DNA from: Gillisia xinjiangensis
GTDB taxonomy: Bacteria > Bacteroidota > Bacteroidia > Flavobacteriales > Flavobacteriaceae
Direction: 5' to 3'
DNA length: 64,000 nt
Assembly (NCBI RefSeq): GCF_046298265.1
Contig: NZ_JBKAHK010000005.1
Coordinates: forward strand, 186,001-250,000
In this document: piece after piece, positions 50,244-58,837 of the stretch
Layout of the letters: every line of letters starts with the position of its first letter
Position numbering within the stretch: position 1 is the stretch's first letter
Position numbers and translations under genes: made by a program
Notes under the pieces: generated by a model
Database searches by the model: none
The model's input: the letters and a program-made list of their open reading frames with translations, nothing else
What the model was told of the DNA's origin: nothing

Positions 50244-51344
50244 ATGTTAAAACGTAAACAACTTTTTTTAAGGAGGCCAAAATCCACCAAAGCACTGAAC
50301 CAGGTTCCGGGAACGGTAACCTACATAGGGAGAAAAGAATCTGTGGAAACCAGGCTGGAGGTGATAGATTATAACAAGGAAAGTTTTGAGCGCTACATTT
50401 CCACAAATCCTGAAGACGCTTTTAATTTTGAGGATGATGACAAAAATACGTGGATAAACATCAATGGATTAAACAATACCCGGGAAATTGAAAAACTGGG
50501 TAAATATTATGATTTGCATCCTCTTATCCTTGAAGATATTGTAAATACCAATCAGCGGCCAAAAGTGGATGAATTTCAGGATTATATCTTCCTGGTTGTA
50601 AAAATGCTTTATTATCCGAAGGATGCAGCTCAAAAAACCAATGGAACACTTGTAAATGAGCATATTAGCATTGTTGTTGGAAAAGATTATGTGCTTACAT
50701 TTCAGGAAGCAGATGGAGATGTTTTTGAAGGTATTAGGGACCGGCTTGCAAATGCCAAAGGAAGAATAAGGAATCATGGGACAGATTACCTTTTATTTAG
50801 CTTACTGGATGCGATCATAGATCAGTATTTTGAGGTGATTGATAGTATTGGGGATAAAATCGAAGTCCTGGAGGATAACCTGTTCCAGGTTCAGCCCAGT
50901 GACGATATAACTTTTGAAATCCAGGAGCTTAAGCGTACTATTCTTCGAATAAGAAGGGCTGTTTTTCCGCTTAGGGAAGTATTGAGCAGACTTGAAAAGC
51001 TTGATAATGATCTAATTGATGATAAAACAGGAAACTATTTTCGGGACCTCTACGATCATATTATCCAGGTTTCAGAAAACATTGATATTTACCGGGAAAT
51101 GACCTGGGGTTTAATGGATATGTACATGACCACCATCAGCAATAAAATGAACGAGGTGATGAAAGTACTTACCATAATCGCGACTATTTTCATCCCTTTA
51201 ACATTTATAGCCGGAATTTATGGAATGAATTTTGAACATATGCCGGAACTTGATTGGGAATACAGCTATTTTGTGCTTTGGGGAATTATGATCTTCATTT
51301 TTGTAATGATGATTTATTATTTCCGAAAAAAAAGATGGATATAA
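50244..51344 (+). CDS. corA: Magnesium/cobalt transporter CorA
   Basis: A 366-residue CorA: a large cytoplasmic N-terminal domain, the long stalk helix, and two membrane segments at about residues 303-324 and 339-359. The selectivity motif GMN (residues 327-329, in GIYGMNFEHMPE) is intact, and the C-terminal KKRWI cluster is typical. It forms pentameric channels for magnesium and other divalent cations. Confidence 0.96.
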   Translation: MLKRKQLFLRRPKSTKALNQVPGTVTYIGRKESVETRLEVIDYNKESFERYISTNPEDAFNFEDDDKNTWININGLNNTREIEKLGKYYDLHPLILEDIVNTNQRPKVDEFQDYIFLVVKMLYYPKDAAQKTNGTLVNEHISIVVGKDYVLTFQEADGDVFEGIRDRLANAKGRIRNHGTDYLLFSLLDAIIDQYFEVIDSIGDKIEVLEDNLFQVQPSDDITFEIQELKRTILRIRRAVFPLREVLSRLEKLDNDLIDDKTGNYFRDLYDHIIQVSENIDIYREMTWGLMDMYMTTISNKMNEVMKVLTIIATIFIPLTFIAGIYGMNFEHMPELDWEYSYFVLWGIMIFIFVMMIYYFRKKRWI

Positions 51345-51385
51345 CCGAAATTCACCAAATTATTTAATCGATACTTTATTTAAAA

Positions 51386-52537
51386 ATGAAACCGAACCTG
51401 ATACTTTTATTGGCTTTTGCCATTCTTCCTACAAATTCAAAAGGGCAAAACACGATTCCAAATGAAAAGGCTGAAGATTCTTTAAATGTGATGTTTGTTG
51501 GTACCTACACAAAAAAAGAAGGCCACGTGAACGGCCAGGCTAATGGAATTTACAGCGTGATGCAGGATCCGGAAACCGGAAAGTTGCTATTTAAGGAAAC
51601 CGCAGCAAATATCATCAATCCTTCCTATGTAAAAGTTTCAAAAAACAAACAGTATTTATTTGCTGTAAGCGAGTTGGGAAGTAAAGATGCTCCCAGTGGA
51701 TTTGTATATTCCTATAAGATTGATGAAGATTACAACCTGGAAATGATCAACAAAGTTTCTACCGAGAGTTTTGCGCCCTGCCATATCGCATTGGATCAAT
51801 CGGGGAATTTTGTTTTTGTGTCTAATTATGTGGGTGGAGTTGTGATGGTTTATAAAATTAAACCAGATGGAGGTCTAAAAAAGGTACAACGGATCGACCT
51901 TGAAAATAGGAGCGATTCCAATGCACATTCGGTAACTTTATCTTCAGATAACAAACGGGCCTATATTGCAGATTTGGGCAATGATAAAATATGGATCTAC
52001 AATTTTGATCTGCACACAGGAAAGCTAAGGTTAAATTCTCAGGCTTATGTTGCTTTACCTAATGGATCTGGCCCAAGGCATTTTAGCCTTTCTGCAAATA
52101 ATAAGTTTGCTTATTCCATCAATGAGATCAACAGCAGCGTGAGTGTTTTTAGTGTATTGAAGGATGGTGGTTTAAAGCTTATTCAGAATATAACTTCGCT
52201 GCCTGAAGATTTCACCGAAAAGAATTCGGCAGCAGACATTCACATTCACCCTTCCGGAAAATTCCTTTATGTATCAAACCGGGGTCATAATACGATTGCA
52301 TCTTATAAAATAGACAAAAATACAGGAACCCTGAAAAACATTGAGTATACCCCAACTTTTGGGAAAGCACCCAGGAATTTTGCGATTTCGGAAAATGGAA
52401 AATTTCTATATGTGGCAAATCAGGATTCCAATAATATCAGCATTTTCAATGTTGACCCCAAAAATGGAAAATTAACAACAAAACTTGCACCTCTTGAAAT
52501 CAAAACTCCAGTTTGCCTGGAATTTTTGGGAGGGTAG
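51386..52537 (+). CDS. Lactonase-family seven-bladed beta-propeller protein, exported
   Basis: A 383-residue protein with a signal peptide (residues 1-20, ending SKGQ). The rest is a YbhE-type propeller with the repeated blade words: FVGTYTKKEGHVNGQANGIY, FAPCHIALDQSGNFVFVSNY, GSGPRHFSLSANNKFAYSIN, ADIHIHPSGKFLYVSNRGHN and APRNFAISENGKFLYVANQD. The family includes 6-phosphogluconolactonase and carboxy-cis,cis-muconate cyclase. Export argues against a role in the pentose phosphate pathway; an extracytoplasmic sugar lactonase is likely. Convergent with the luciferase-like gene. Confidence 0.85.
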   Translation: MKPNLILLLAFAILPTNSKGQNTIPNEKAEDSLNVMFVGTYTKKEGHVNGQANGIYSVMQDPETGKLLFKETAANIINPSYVKVSKNKQYLFAVSELGSKDAPSGFVYSYKIDEDYNLEMINKVSTESFAPCHIALDQSGNFVFVSNYVGGVVMVYKIKPDGGLKKVQRIDLENRSDSNAHSVTLSSDNKRAYIADLGNDKIWIYNFDLHTGKLRLNSQAYVALPNGSGPRHFSLSANNKFAYSINEINSSVSVFSVLKDGGLKLIQNITSLPEDFTEKNSAADIHIHPSGKFLYVSNRGHNTIASYKIDKNTGTLKNIEYTPTFGKAPRNFAISENGKFLYVANQDSNNISIFNVDPKNGKLTTKLAPLEIKTPVCLEFLGG

Positions 52538-52565
52538 TTAAATGACTTAATCTAAGTTGATTGCT

Positions 52566-53567
52566 TTATACTTCCTGCATAATTTCTGAAAAAATCCTGA
52601 AAGAATTAAGCCTGCTTTGGTGATCAAAAATATGGGAGGCCACCATTACTTCATTTACCCCTGTTTTCTGAAGAAAATCTTCGGTTTGATGTTTTACTGT
52701 CTCCTTACTTCCAACGAAAGAATATTTCAACATGCGTTCAAATGCCGGGTTTTTGGATAGTTCCTGTAAGTCTGGCGTCATTTCGGTAGGTGACTGTAAG
52801 TAGTCAATTTTCCCGGTTAGAACTCCCAGCATCATCCGGATAAGCGATGTGGAAATAATTTTTGCTTCATTATCGGTTTCTGCCGCGATCACATTTATAC
52901 AGGCAATAGTATATGGTTTTTCTAAAAATTTAGAAGGTTGAAAATTATTGTAGTAAATGTTAAGGGCTTCAAAAAGCTGGGTGGGAGCAAAATGACTCGC
53001 AAAAACATATGGCAATCCTTTTTTAGCCGCAAGGTGCGCGCTGTCTGTGCTGGAACCTAAAATGTAAATTGGAACATCAACTCCTTCGGCTATACCGGCT
53101 CTAACGTTGCTTTCGCTATTTTCAGGAGAAAAATATTTTTGAATTTCATCGATGTCATCGGGGAATTTATGAACAGCCTGCATCCTGTCCGATCGAATAG
53201 CATGTGCCGTTACCTGATCTGTACCCGGAGCTCTTCCAAGTCCGAGGTCAATCCTGTCCGGATAAAGGGATCCCAGGGTTCCAAATTGTTCGGCGACAAT
53301 TAAAGGGGAGTGGTTGGGAAGCATAATCCCGCCGGAACCCACGCTTATTTTTTTTGTTCCTCCTGCGATATATCCAATTAGCACAGAGGTGGCTGAACTG
53401 GCAATACTTATCATATTGTGGTGTTCTGCCAGCCAGAAACGTTTATAACCTAAACCCTCTGCTTTTTGGGCCAGATCCAGGCTGTTTTTAAAAGTTTTTC
53501 CCGGGGTAATTCCTTTGGAAATAGTTGCTAATTCTAATATGGAAAAGGGAATGTTTTTTTGTTGCAT
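52566..53567 (-). CDS. LLM-class flavin-dependent monooxygenase
   Basis: A 333-residue bacterial-luciferase-like TIM barrel with SILELATISKGITPGKTFKN, RFWLAEHHNM (about residues 39-48, the conserved EHH), GSGGIMLPNHSPLIVAEQFG, RIDLGLGRAPGTDQ and PIYILGSSTDSAHLAAKKGL. It uses FMNH2 or F420-like cofactors to oxidise small molecules. The physiological substrate is unknown. MsnO8-like subtypes are common in Bacteroidota. Confidence 0.9.
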   Translation of the reverse strand: MQQKNIPFSILELATISKGITPGKTFKNSLDLAQKAEGLGYKRFWLAEHHNMISIASSATSVLIGYIAGGTKKISVGSGGIMLPNHSPLIVAEQFGTLGSLYPDRIDLGLGRAPGTDQVTAHAIRSDRMQAVHKFPDDIDEIQKYFSPENSESNVRAGIAEGVDVPIYILGSSTDSAHLAAKKGLPYVFASHFAPTQLFEALNIYYNNFQPSKFLEKPYTIACINVIAAETDNEAKIISTSLIRMMLGVLTGKIDYLQSPTEMTPDLQELSKNPAFERMLKYSFVGSKETVKHQTEDFLQKTGVNEVMVASHIFDHQSRLNSFRIFSEIMQEV

Positions 53568-53823
53568 TTTGAAATTTAAATATTGAATTGTGGGAATAGT
53601 AATTTAGTCAAATTTGAAATGGTTGGTCTAAGGATGTACCCGAAACTTTCACGGTTAAATTGAAAGTGATAAATGAAAGCTAATTCAAAAAGGATCATAG
53701 CGTAAAAGGCCTTAAATTATACTTTAAAAATTAGAATATTTTTTGCCTGAAACAGGTTGTCAAATAATTAAATAACTTTTCAGTTCTATTTGAGAATTTT
53801 TAAATTCTGATCGATTATTCTGC

Positions 53824-53831
53824 TAAATTTG
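53824..53831 (+). promoter_or_regulatory. Candidate -7 box of the RLAN/GCS2/amidohydrolase cassette
   Basis: TAAATTTG fits TAnnTTTG and ends 19 bp before the ATG at 53851. No -33 TTTG at normal distance. Confidence 0.45.
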
Positions 53832-53850
53832 ATAATCTTAAAATCGCTAT

Positions 53851-55302
53851 ATGAACAAAATAATTGTTGTTAATCATCCTGAAAAGTGGCAGCTTCCGGT
53901 TGAAAATATTAGCATTATTTCCGCTCAGGATTATCTTACAAATCCTGAATTCGCCAAGCTGAAAAATGCCAGGATTTTTAATTTGTGTAAGGATTATTCT
54001 TATCAGTCCAAGGGTTATTACGTTTCGCTTTTAGCCGAAGCACGGGGTCATATAGCAATACCTACCGTAATGAACATCGTGGATCTTCGGGAACCAAAAT
54101 TGGTAAAGATAGTTTCTGAAGAATTTGATGATCTTATTCAAAACAGTTTAAAAAATCTAAAATCCCAGGAATTTACGCTGAGTATTTACTTCGGACAGAA
54201 TGTTGCCCAAAAATATAAAGAGCTAAGCGCCATGTTTTACAGGCATTTTCAAATTCCATTTTTAAGGGTTAAATTTAATTTCACCACAAAATGGAATATA
54301 AAAAGTGTTCGGGCTATTTCAGAATCTGAAATTCCGGCAGAGCATAAAGAAAGTATGTATCATTTTGCAGCGCAGTATTTTGCTAAAAAACGTTATGACA
54401 CCCCAAAGTCACATCAGGCAGATTATGATCTTGCAATCCTCGTTCAGCCTAATGATCCTGCGCCTCCAAGCAACCCAAAAGCGATCAAGAAATTTATAGA
54501 ATTGGCAGAAAAAATGAACTTTTATGTGGAGGTGATCTCCCCAAAAGACCTTTCCCGACTTTCTGCATTCGACGCACTTTTTATCCGGCAAAGTACCGAA
54601 GTGAATAATGAAGCCTATTCTTTTGCCCGTAAAGCCCAACAGGAAGGTATCGCCTTGGTGGATTATCCGGATGCGATCCTTAAATGCTGTAATAAGGTTT
54701 ATATGGCTGAAGCCCTGGAAAACGCAAATATTCCTACTCCTAAAACCATTATTGTCCATAAGGATAATAAAAATGATGTTTTAAAAGTGACAGGATTACC
54801 TTGTGTGCTCAAATCTCCTGATTCTACCTTTTCCTTCGGGGTAAAAAAAGCCAATACCGAAGAGGAGTTTCAGGAATTGGTGAATTTTATGCTAAAAAAA
54901 TCTGATTTGATAATCGCCCAGGAATACACTTTTTCAGAATATGACTGGCGAATAGGGATCCTGGATGACGTACCTATTTTTGCCTGCAGGTATTTTATGG
55001 CAAAAGGGCATTGGCAGATCTATAACTGGGATGCTTCCAAAAAAGACGATCAGGATGGAAATGCAGATTGTTTCCCCATTGAAAAAGTTCCGGATAAAAT
55101 TCTAAATGCAGCATTAAAGTCGGCTAAACTTATGGGGAAAGGCTTGTATGGGATAGATGTGAAGGAAGTAGATGGAAAACCATTGGTTATTGAGATCAAT
55201 GATAATCCCAATATAGATTTTGGGGTTGAAGATTTGTATTATGGAGACCAAATTTATATCGCAATTTTAACTGCATTGAAAAACCGCCTTGAAAGAAAAT
55301 AA
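53851..55302 (+). CDS. RLAN-domain RimK-like ATP-grasp ligase
   Basis: A 483-residue protein with an N-terminal region matching the RLAN domain (RimK-like ATP-grasp N-terminal, about residues 1-185), and a C-terminal ATP-grasp (about residues 195-483). Nucleotide-binding and metal-binding marks are GLPCVLKSPDSTFSFGVKKA (about residues 316-335), EYTFSEYDWRIGILDDVPIF and E448-N450 in EINDNPN. RimK-type enzymes form amide bonds between a carboxylate and an amine, typically adding glutamate. The next gene starts 2 bp later and encodes a second COOH-NH2 ligase, so this is the first of two ligases in a cassette that should build a short peptide. The product is unknown. Confidence 0.85.
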   Translation: MNKIIVVNHPEKWQLPVENISIISAQDYLTNPEFAKLKNARIFNLCKDYSYQSKGYYVSLLAEARGHIAIPTVMNIVDLREPKLVKIVSEEFDDLIQNSLKNLKSQEFTLSIYFGQNVAQKYKELSAMFYRHFQIPFLRVKFNFTTKWNIKSVRAISESEIPAEHKESMYHFAAQYFAKKRYDTPKSHQADYDLAILVQPNDPAPPSNPKAIKKFIELAEKMNFYVEVISPKDLSRLSAFDALFIRQSTEVNNEAYSFARKAQQEGIALVDYPDAILKCCNKVYMAEALENANIPTPKTIIVHKDNKNDVLKVTGLPCVLKSPDSTFSFGVKKANTEEEFQELVNFMLKKSDLIIAQEYTFSEYDWRIGILDDVPIFACRYFMAKGHWQIYNWDASKKDDQDGNADCFPIEKVPDKILNAALKSAKLMGKGLYGIDVKEVDGKPLVIEINDNPNIDFGVEDLYYGDQIYIAILTALKNRLERK

Positions 55303-55304
55303 GT

Positions 55305-56525
55305 ATGAGCTATCACCTTTTTGAAGTTTTCGGGATCGAACTGGAATATATGCTGGTAAATAAAACCAGCTTAAAAGTAACGCCTATTGTAGATGAGCTT
55401 TTGGTCGCCAAAGCAGGGGCGATCACTTCAGATGTTGATAATGGAAAGATAGGCTGGAGCAACGAGCTGGTGGCTCATGTAGTTGAAATAAAGACGAATG
55501 GCCCTACGGCAGATCTAGAAAATCTGGATTCGCTTTTTTCAGAAAATATCCGTGAGATAAATGATTTACTGGAGCCGCTGAATACTACTTTATGGCCTAC
55601 CGCATCACACCCTCTAATGAATCCGGAAACGGAAATGAAATTATGGCAGCATAGCTATAGCAAGATTTATGCGCTCTATAACCGCATCTTCGATTGCCGC
55701 GGTCATGGGTGGAGCAATGTACAAAGTATGCATTTGAATTTGCCGTTTTACGATGACCTGGAATTTGGAAAACTACATGCAGCAATACGCATTTTACTGC
55801 CAATACTTCCTGCCCTATGTGCAAGTTCCCCAATATTTGAAGGAAAAAATACTGGCTTTAGAGATGCACGGATGCATGTTTATAAAACCAACCAGAAGGA
55901 AATTCCTGAAATGACCGGAAAAGTTATTCCAGAACAGGTTTTCAATAGAGAAGACTATTTCAAAAAGATTTTTGAGCCTATAAATAATGCCATCAAACCT
56001 CACGATACAGAAGGTATTCTGGATCATCATTTCCTGAATTCCCGCGGAGCCATTGCCAGGTTCGACAGAAATGCCATAGAAATTAGGGTTATGGATATTC
56101 AGGAATGTCCAAAAGCCGATATTGCTTTAGCTATTTTGGTTATTGAAGTTCTCAAACTTCTGGTAAGTCAGGAACTCGTTTCTTTTGAAGATCAAAAAAC
56201 CTGGCAGGAAGATGACTTGTATGAGATTTTCAATGAGGTGATTCGGGATGCTGAAACCACTCTTATCACCAATGCTTCCTATCTTAATTTATTTGATGTG
56301 GACAAAAATTGTTCTGCAGGAAAGCTTTGGGGAATTTTGTACGAGCGGGTAAAGGATGGCATTTCTCAAAAACACCGGAATACGCTTGAGTTTATTCTGA
56401 AAAATGGAAGTTTGGCTACCCGGATTCTGAATTCTTTGGACGGCGATTTTTCTGAAGGAAAATTTCATAAACTATATTCCAATTTAGGAAAATGCTTACT
56501 GGAAAATAAGCTTTTTAAACCATGA
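55305..56525 (+). CDS. GCS2-type glutamate-cysteine-ligase-like carboxylate-amine ligase
   Basis: A 406-residue protein of the GCS2 family, with the N-terminal E-x-E motif FGIELEYMLV (E12, E14), the conserved NELVAHVVEIKTNGP, ASHPLMNPETEMKLW, GWSNVQSMHLNLPF and SRGAIARFDRNAIEIRVMDI. The family ligates an amine to a carboxylate, as glutamate-cysteine ligase does, but no glutathione synthetase lies here and the partner genes suggest a different product. It starts 2 bp after the RimK-like gene and overlaps the amidohydrolase gene by 4 bp, so all three are translated together. Confidence 0.85.
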   Translation: MSYHLFEVFGIELEYMLVNKTSLKVTPIVDELLVAKAGAITSDVDNGKIGWSNELVAHVVEIKTNGPTADLENLDSLFSENIREINDLLEPLNTTLWPTASHPLMNPETEMKLWQHSYSKIYALYNRIFDCRGHGWSNVQSMHLNLPFYDDLEFGKLHAAIRILLPILPALCASSPIFEGKNTGFRDARMHVYKTNQKEIPEMTGKVIPEQVFNREDYFKKIFEPINNAIKPHDTEGILDHHFLNSRGAIARFDRNAIEIRVMDIQECPKADIALAILVIEVLKLLVSQELVSFEDQKTWQEDDLYEIFNEVIRDAETTLITNASYLNLFDVDKNCSAGKLWGILYERVKDGISQKHRNTLEFILKNGSLATRILNSLDGDFSEGKFHKLYSNLGKCLLENKLFKP

Positions 56526-57208
56526 AAATCCTGCTAACCTGTGAACATGGCGGGAATGAGATTCCGCTGGAATATCAGAAATATTTTAAAAATGCCGGTA
56601 ATGTTCTCAATTCTCATCGCGGATATGATCCCAGTGCCCTGAATCTCTTTTGTTTCCTTAAAGACCTGGCAGATGTTGGTCATTACAGTACGACAAGCCG
56701 CTTACTCATAGAACTCAACCGCTCGTTACATCATCCCAAGTTATTTTCAGAATTCACTAAAAACATTTCTTCAGAAGAAAAAAACAGCCTTGTAGACCTG
56801 TTTTATCTTCCGTATCGAAATTCAGTTGAAGCTTGGATCTCTGAAATTCTGGAGAAAGGGGAGAAGGTGATTCATGTTTCAGTACATAGTTTTTCACCGG
56901 AAGTGGATGGAATTGTGCGGAATGCCGATGTTGGGTTGCTATTTGATCCTTCCAAGACAGAAGAGAAAAAATTCTGTAAAATTTTAAAAAAGCAACTTCT
57001 CCTTGCAAGACCTCAATTTAAGGTGCGATTTAATTATCCTTATTTGGGAAAAGCAGATGGGTTTACTACCTATTTGCGTAAAAAGTTCCCTCATAATTAT
57101 GCAGGTATTGAACTGGAAATCAATCAAAACTTTTCAGATAAAAATCAAATGGATGTAGCACTAAAAGATGGGATATTTCTTGCCCTTAAAAATTCCTTAA
57201 AAATATAA
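56522..57208 (+). CDS. N-formylglutamate amidohydrolase-family protein
   Basis: A 228-residue zinc-dependent hydrolase with the start ILLTCEHGGNEIPLEYQKYF (residues 3-22, H9 and E8 metal-site candidates), LIELNRSLHHPKLF, VIHVSVHSFSPEVDG (about residues 115-129) and YAGIELEINQNF. The classical member hydrolyses N-formylglutamate in histidine breakdown. Here no hut genes occur and the ATGA overlap (4 bp) with the GCS2 gene puts it into the ligase cassette, where it could trim or deacylate an amide intermediate. The substrate is unknown. Confidence 0.85.
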   Translation: MKILLTCEHGGNEIPLEYQKYFKNAGNVLNSHRGYDPSALNLFCFLKDLADVGHYSTTSRLLIELNRSLHHPKLFSEFTKNISSEEKNSLVDLFYLPYRNSVEAWISEILEKGEKVIHVSVHSFSPEVDGIVRNADVGLLFDPSKTEEKKFCKILKKQLLLARPQFKVRFNYPYLGKADGFTTYLRKKFPHNYAGIELEINQNFSDKNQMDVALKDGIFLALKNSLKI

Positions 57209-57342
57209 CACTCCCGACAGCATAAGATTGAGACCGTACGCTTCGAATTGATTTCCTTTGAAGTTAACCAATCTATTAATAGTAGATTAAATATAATCTT
57301 CCGAAAATGATAGGCACTTTGAATATGGCTTTTAAATAATTT

Positions 57343-57759
57343 TTATTGCTTGTTTAATACAGCCTCGACAGTTATTTCTGCTTTTAGCAGTTTGGAAATC
57401 GGGCAATTTTCTTTTGCTTTTTTCACCAAAGTGTCAAATGCATCCTTTTCAATATTGGGGACAGTTGCCTTGAGATTTAAATGGGATTTTGTTATAGCAC
57501 CATCTTCAAACGTTATTTCGCAGGTTGTTTCAAGTCTTTCAGGACTAAAATCTTCTTCGGTTAAGTATGCAGATAATTGCATGGTGAAACATCCAGAATG
57601 CGCAGCACCTATAAGTTCTTCAGGATTTGTACCAATTCCATTTTCAAATCTGGTTTTGTAGGAATATTGTGCACTTTTTAAAACTCCGCTTTCGGTACTT
57701 ATAATTCCCTGTCCTTCCTTGATTGTTCCGTTCCAAACGGCGGTTGCTTTTCTTTTCAT
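57343..57759 (-). CDS. OsmC/Ohr-family peroxiredoxin-like protein
   Basis: A 138-residue OsmC-type protein with the two active-site cysteines: the first in GAAHSGCFTMQLSAYL (about residues 51-66), the second in ENCPISKLLKAEI (about residues 117-129). It begins MKRKATAVWNGTIKEGQGII, a typical start. It reduces organic hydroperoxides. Best fit is the OsmC branch rather than Ohr. A TAnnTTTG box is 59 bp upstream. Confidence 0.92.
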   Translation of the reverse strand: MKRKATAVWNGTIKEGQGIISTESGVLKSAQYSYKTRFENGIGTNPEELIGAAHSGCFTMQLSAYLTEEDFSPERLETTCEITFEDGAITKSHLNLKATVPNIEKDAFDTLVKKAKENCPISKLLKAEITVEAVLNKQ

Positions 57760-57817
57760 TTTTTTTATTATAATAATTAAGGCTTATATCATTACAATGC
57801 AGCCAAAATAAAAGTAC

Positions 57818-57825
57818 CAAAGATA
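57818..57825 (-). promoter_or_regulatory. Candidate -7 box of osmC-type gene
   Basis: Minus-strand TATCTTTG, a perfect TAnnTTTG, with a predicted leader of about 50 nt. Confidence 0.5.
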
Positions 57826-57925
57826 TCTAGGTAATTAAAATTTTTATAATAATATTAACCCATTGTTTTTAAACAAGTTAATTGGGATGAAGCAATCGCA
57901 ACAACTATCAAATTTCGGGCATGTA

Positions 57926-57955
57926 AAAAGGCCGGAAATTACTTTCCGACCTTTT
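57926..57955 (-). terminator. Terminator after the FKBP gene
   Basis: Arms 57926-57938 and 57943-57955 pair with one mismatch around a TTAC loop, and both strands end in T runs. It lies about 50 bp downstream of the FKBP stop codon at 58004 on the minus strand. Confidence 0.75.
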
Positions 57956-58003
57956 CTGAAAAAAGAACTTTAGGCTGTGTTAAACCTGTATTCTATAAAT
58001 TTC

Positions 58004-58432
58004 TTATTTGATCTCAACCACTTCAAGATCAAAAACCAGATCTTTTCCTGCTAAAGGATGGTTGCCATCTACTACAATAGTGTCTTCTTTAACCTCAGAG
58101 ACTACAAGATTCATTTCCTGTCCATCTGGAGTTTTGGAAACAAGACCCATTCCAACTTCTGGTTTGATCTCTTCGGGAAGTTGACTTTTTTCTACTTCCT
58201 GTACCAATTCTGCCCGTGGTTCACCATATGCCTCTTCTTTAGGAATATTAACCGTTTTTTTCTCGTTTATTTTCATATCGAGAAGGCCTTTTTCAAATCC
58301 CGGGATCAATTGACCCTGTCCTAAAGTGAACTCAATTGGTTCTTTTCCTTCAGAAGTGTCAAAAACCTGTCCGTCTGCAAGTTTTCCTGTGTAATGTACT
58401 TTTACTGTGTCGTTTTGTTTTACTTGACTCAT
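58004..58432 (-). CDS. FKBP-type peptidyl-prolyl isomerase (SlyD-like)
   Basis: From the ATG at 58432 the product has 142 residues and starts MSQVKQNDTVKVHYTGKLAD, the standard family start; an in-frame ATG at 58471 would add 13 unconserved residues. It has GQVFDTSEGKEPIEFTLGQG, LIPGFEKGLLDMKINEKKTV and DGNHPLAGKDLVFDLEVVEI, the FKBP fold with an insert-in-flap domain as in SlyD. It has no His-rich metal tail. Prolyl isomerase and chaperone in the cytoplasm. Confidence 0.93.
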   Translation of the reverse strand: MSQVKQNDTVKVHYTGKLADGQVFDTSEGKEPIEFTLGQGQLIPGFEKGLLDMKINEKKTVNIPKEEAYGEPRAELVQEVEKSQLPEEIKPEVGMGLVSKTPDGQEMNLVVSEVKEDTIVVDGNHPLAGKDLVFDLEVVEIK

Positions 58433-58464
58433 AATATTGTTTTTCAATTTTAAAAACAGACCCT

Positions 58465-58480
58465 TTATCATTAATGATAA
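58465..58480. promoter_or_regulatory. 16-bp perfect palindrome upstream of the FKBP gene
   Basis: TTATCATTAATGATAA is perfectly self-complementary and starts 33 bp before the FKBP start codon, an operator-like position. Confidence 0.4.
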
Positions 58481-58837
58481 CAGGACTCTTTTTTTAATTT
58501 TTACTCTGTTATAACCAGGTGTGCCAAAACCAAGCCAAAGTCCGGAGATTGAATGTGAAGACTGTTTTCAGGGATTTTGAAGTTAAATTAACCGGTTTTT
58601 TCAGAAGACAGCCGCAGTAATACTGGTCAATACCGATAATTCAGCCATAACTACCAATAAATTCACTTTTAAGAATTCGATATCTGAAAATTTGTCAGTT
58701 TTTGCATTTTTGTCATTTTTGAAGTCTGAGAAAGTAAAAATCAATCATGTTTTAAAAAATTATTTTAAGTGCTCCTAAAGTTTAAGGAAAATTTCATACT
58801 TTTTCCTTTTGTAAATTTTTAATCTCAAAACCTTATT
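58472..58837. other. Divergent intergenic region FKBP / Gfo-Idh
   Basis: 366 bp with no gene that I can support. It holds the palindrome above, then around 58693-58720 a stretch of direct T-rich words (TTTGTCAG, TTTTTGCA, TTTTTGTCA, TTTTTGAAG) suited to a regulator, and an A/T-rich region before the oxidoreductase ATG. No clear TAnnTTTG box for the plus-strand gene was seen. Confidence 0.5.

Noticed and set aside
58520..58540. Minus-strand TTGGCAC near the FKBP gene as a sigma-54 site
   Set aside because: The -12 element at the required distance reads TA rather than GC, so the match is too weak.
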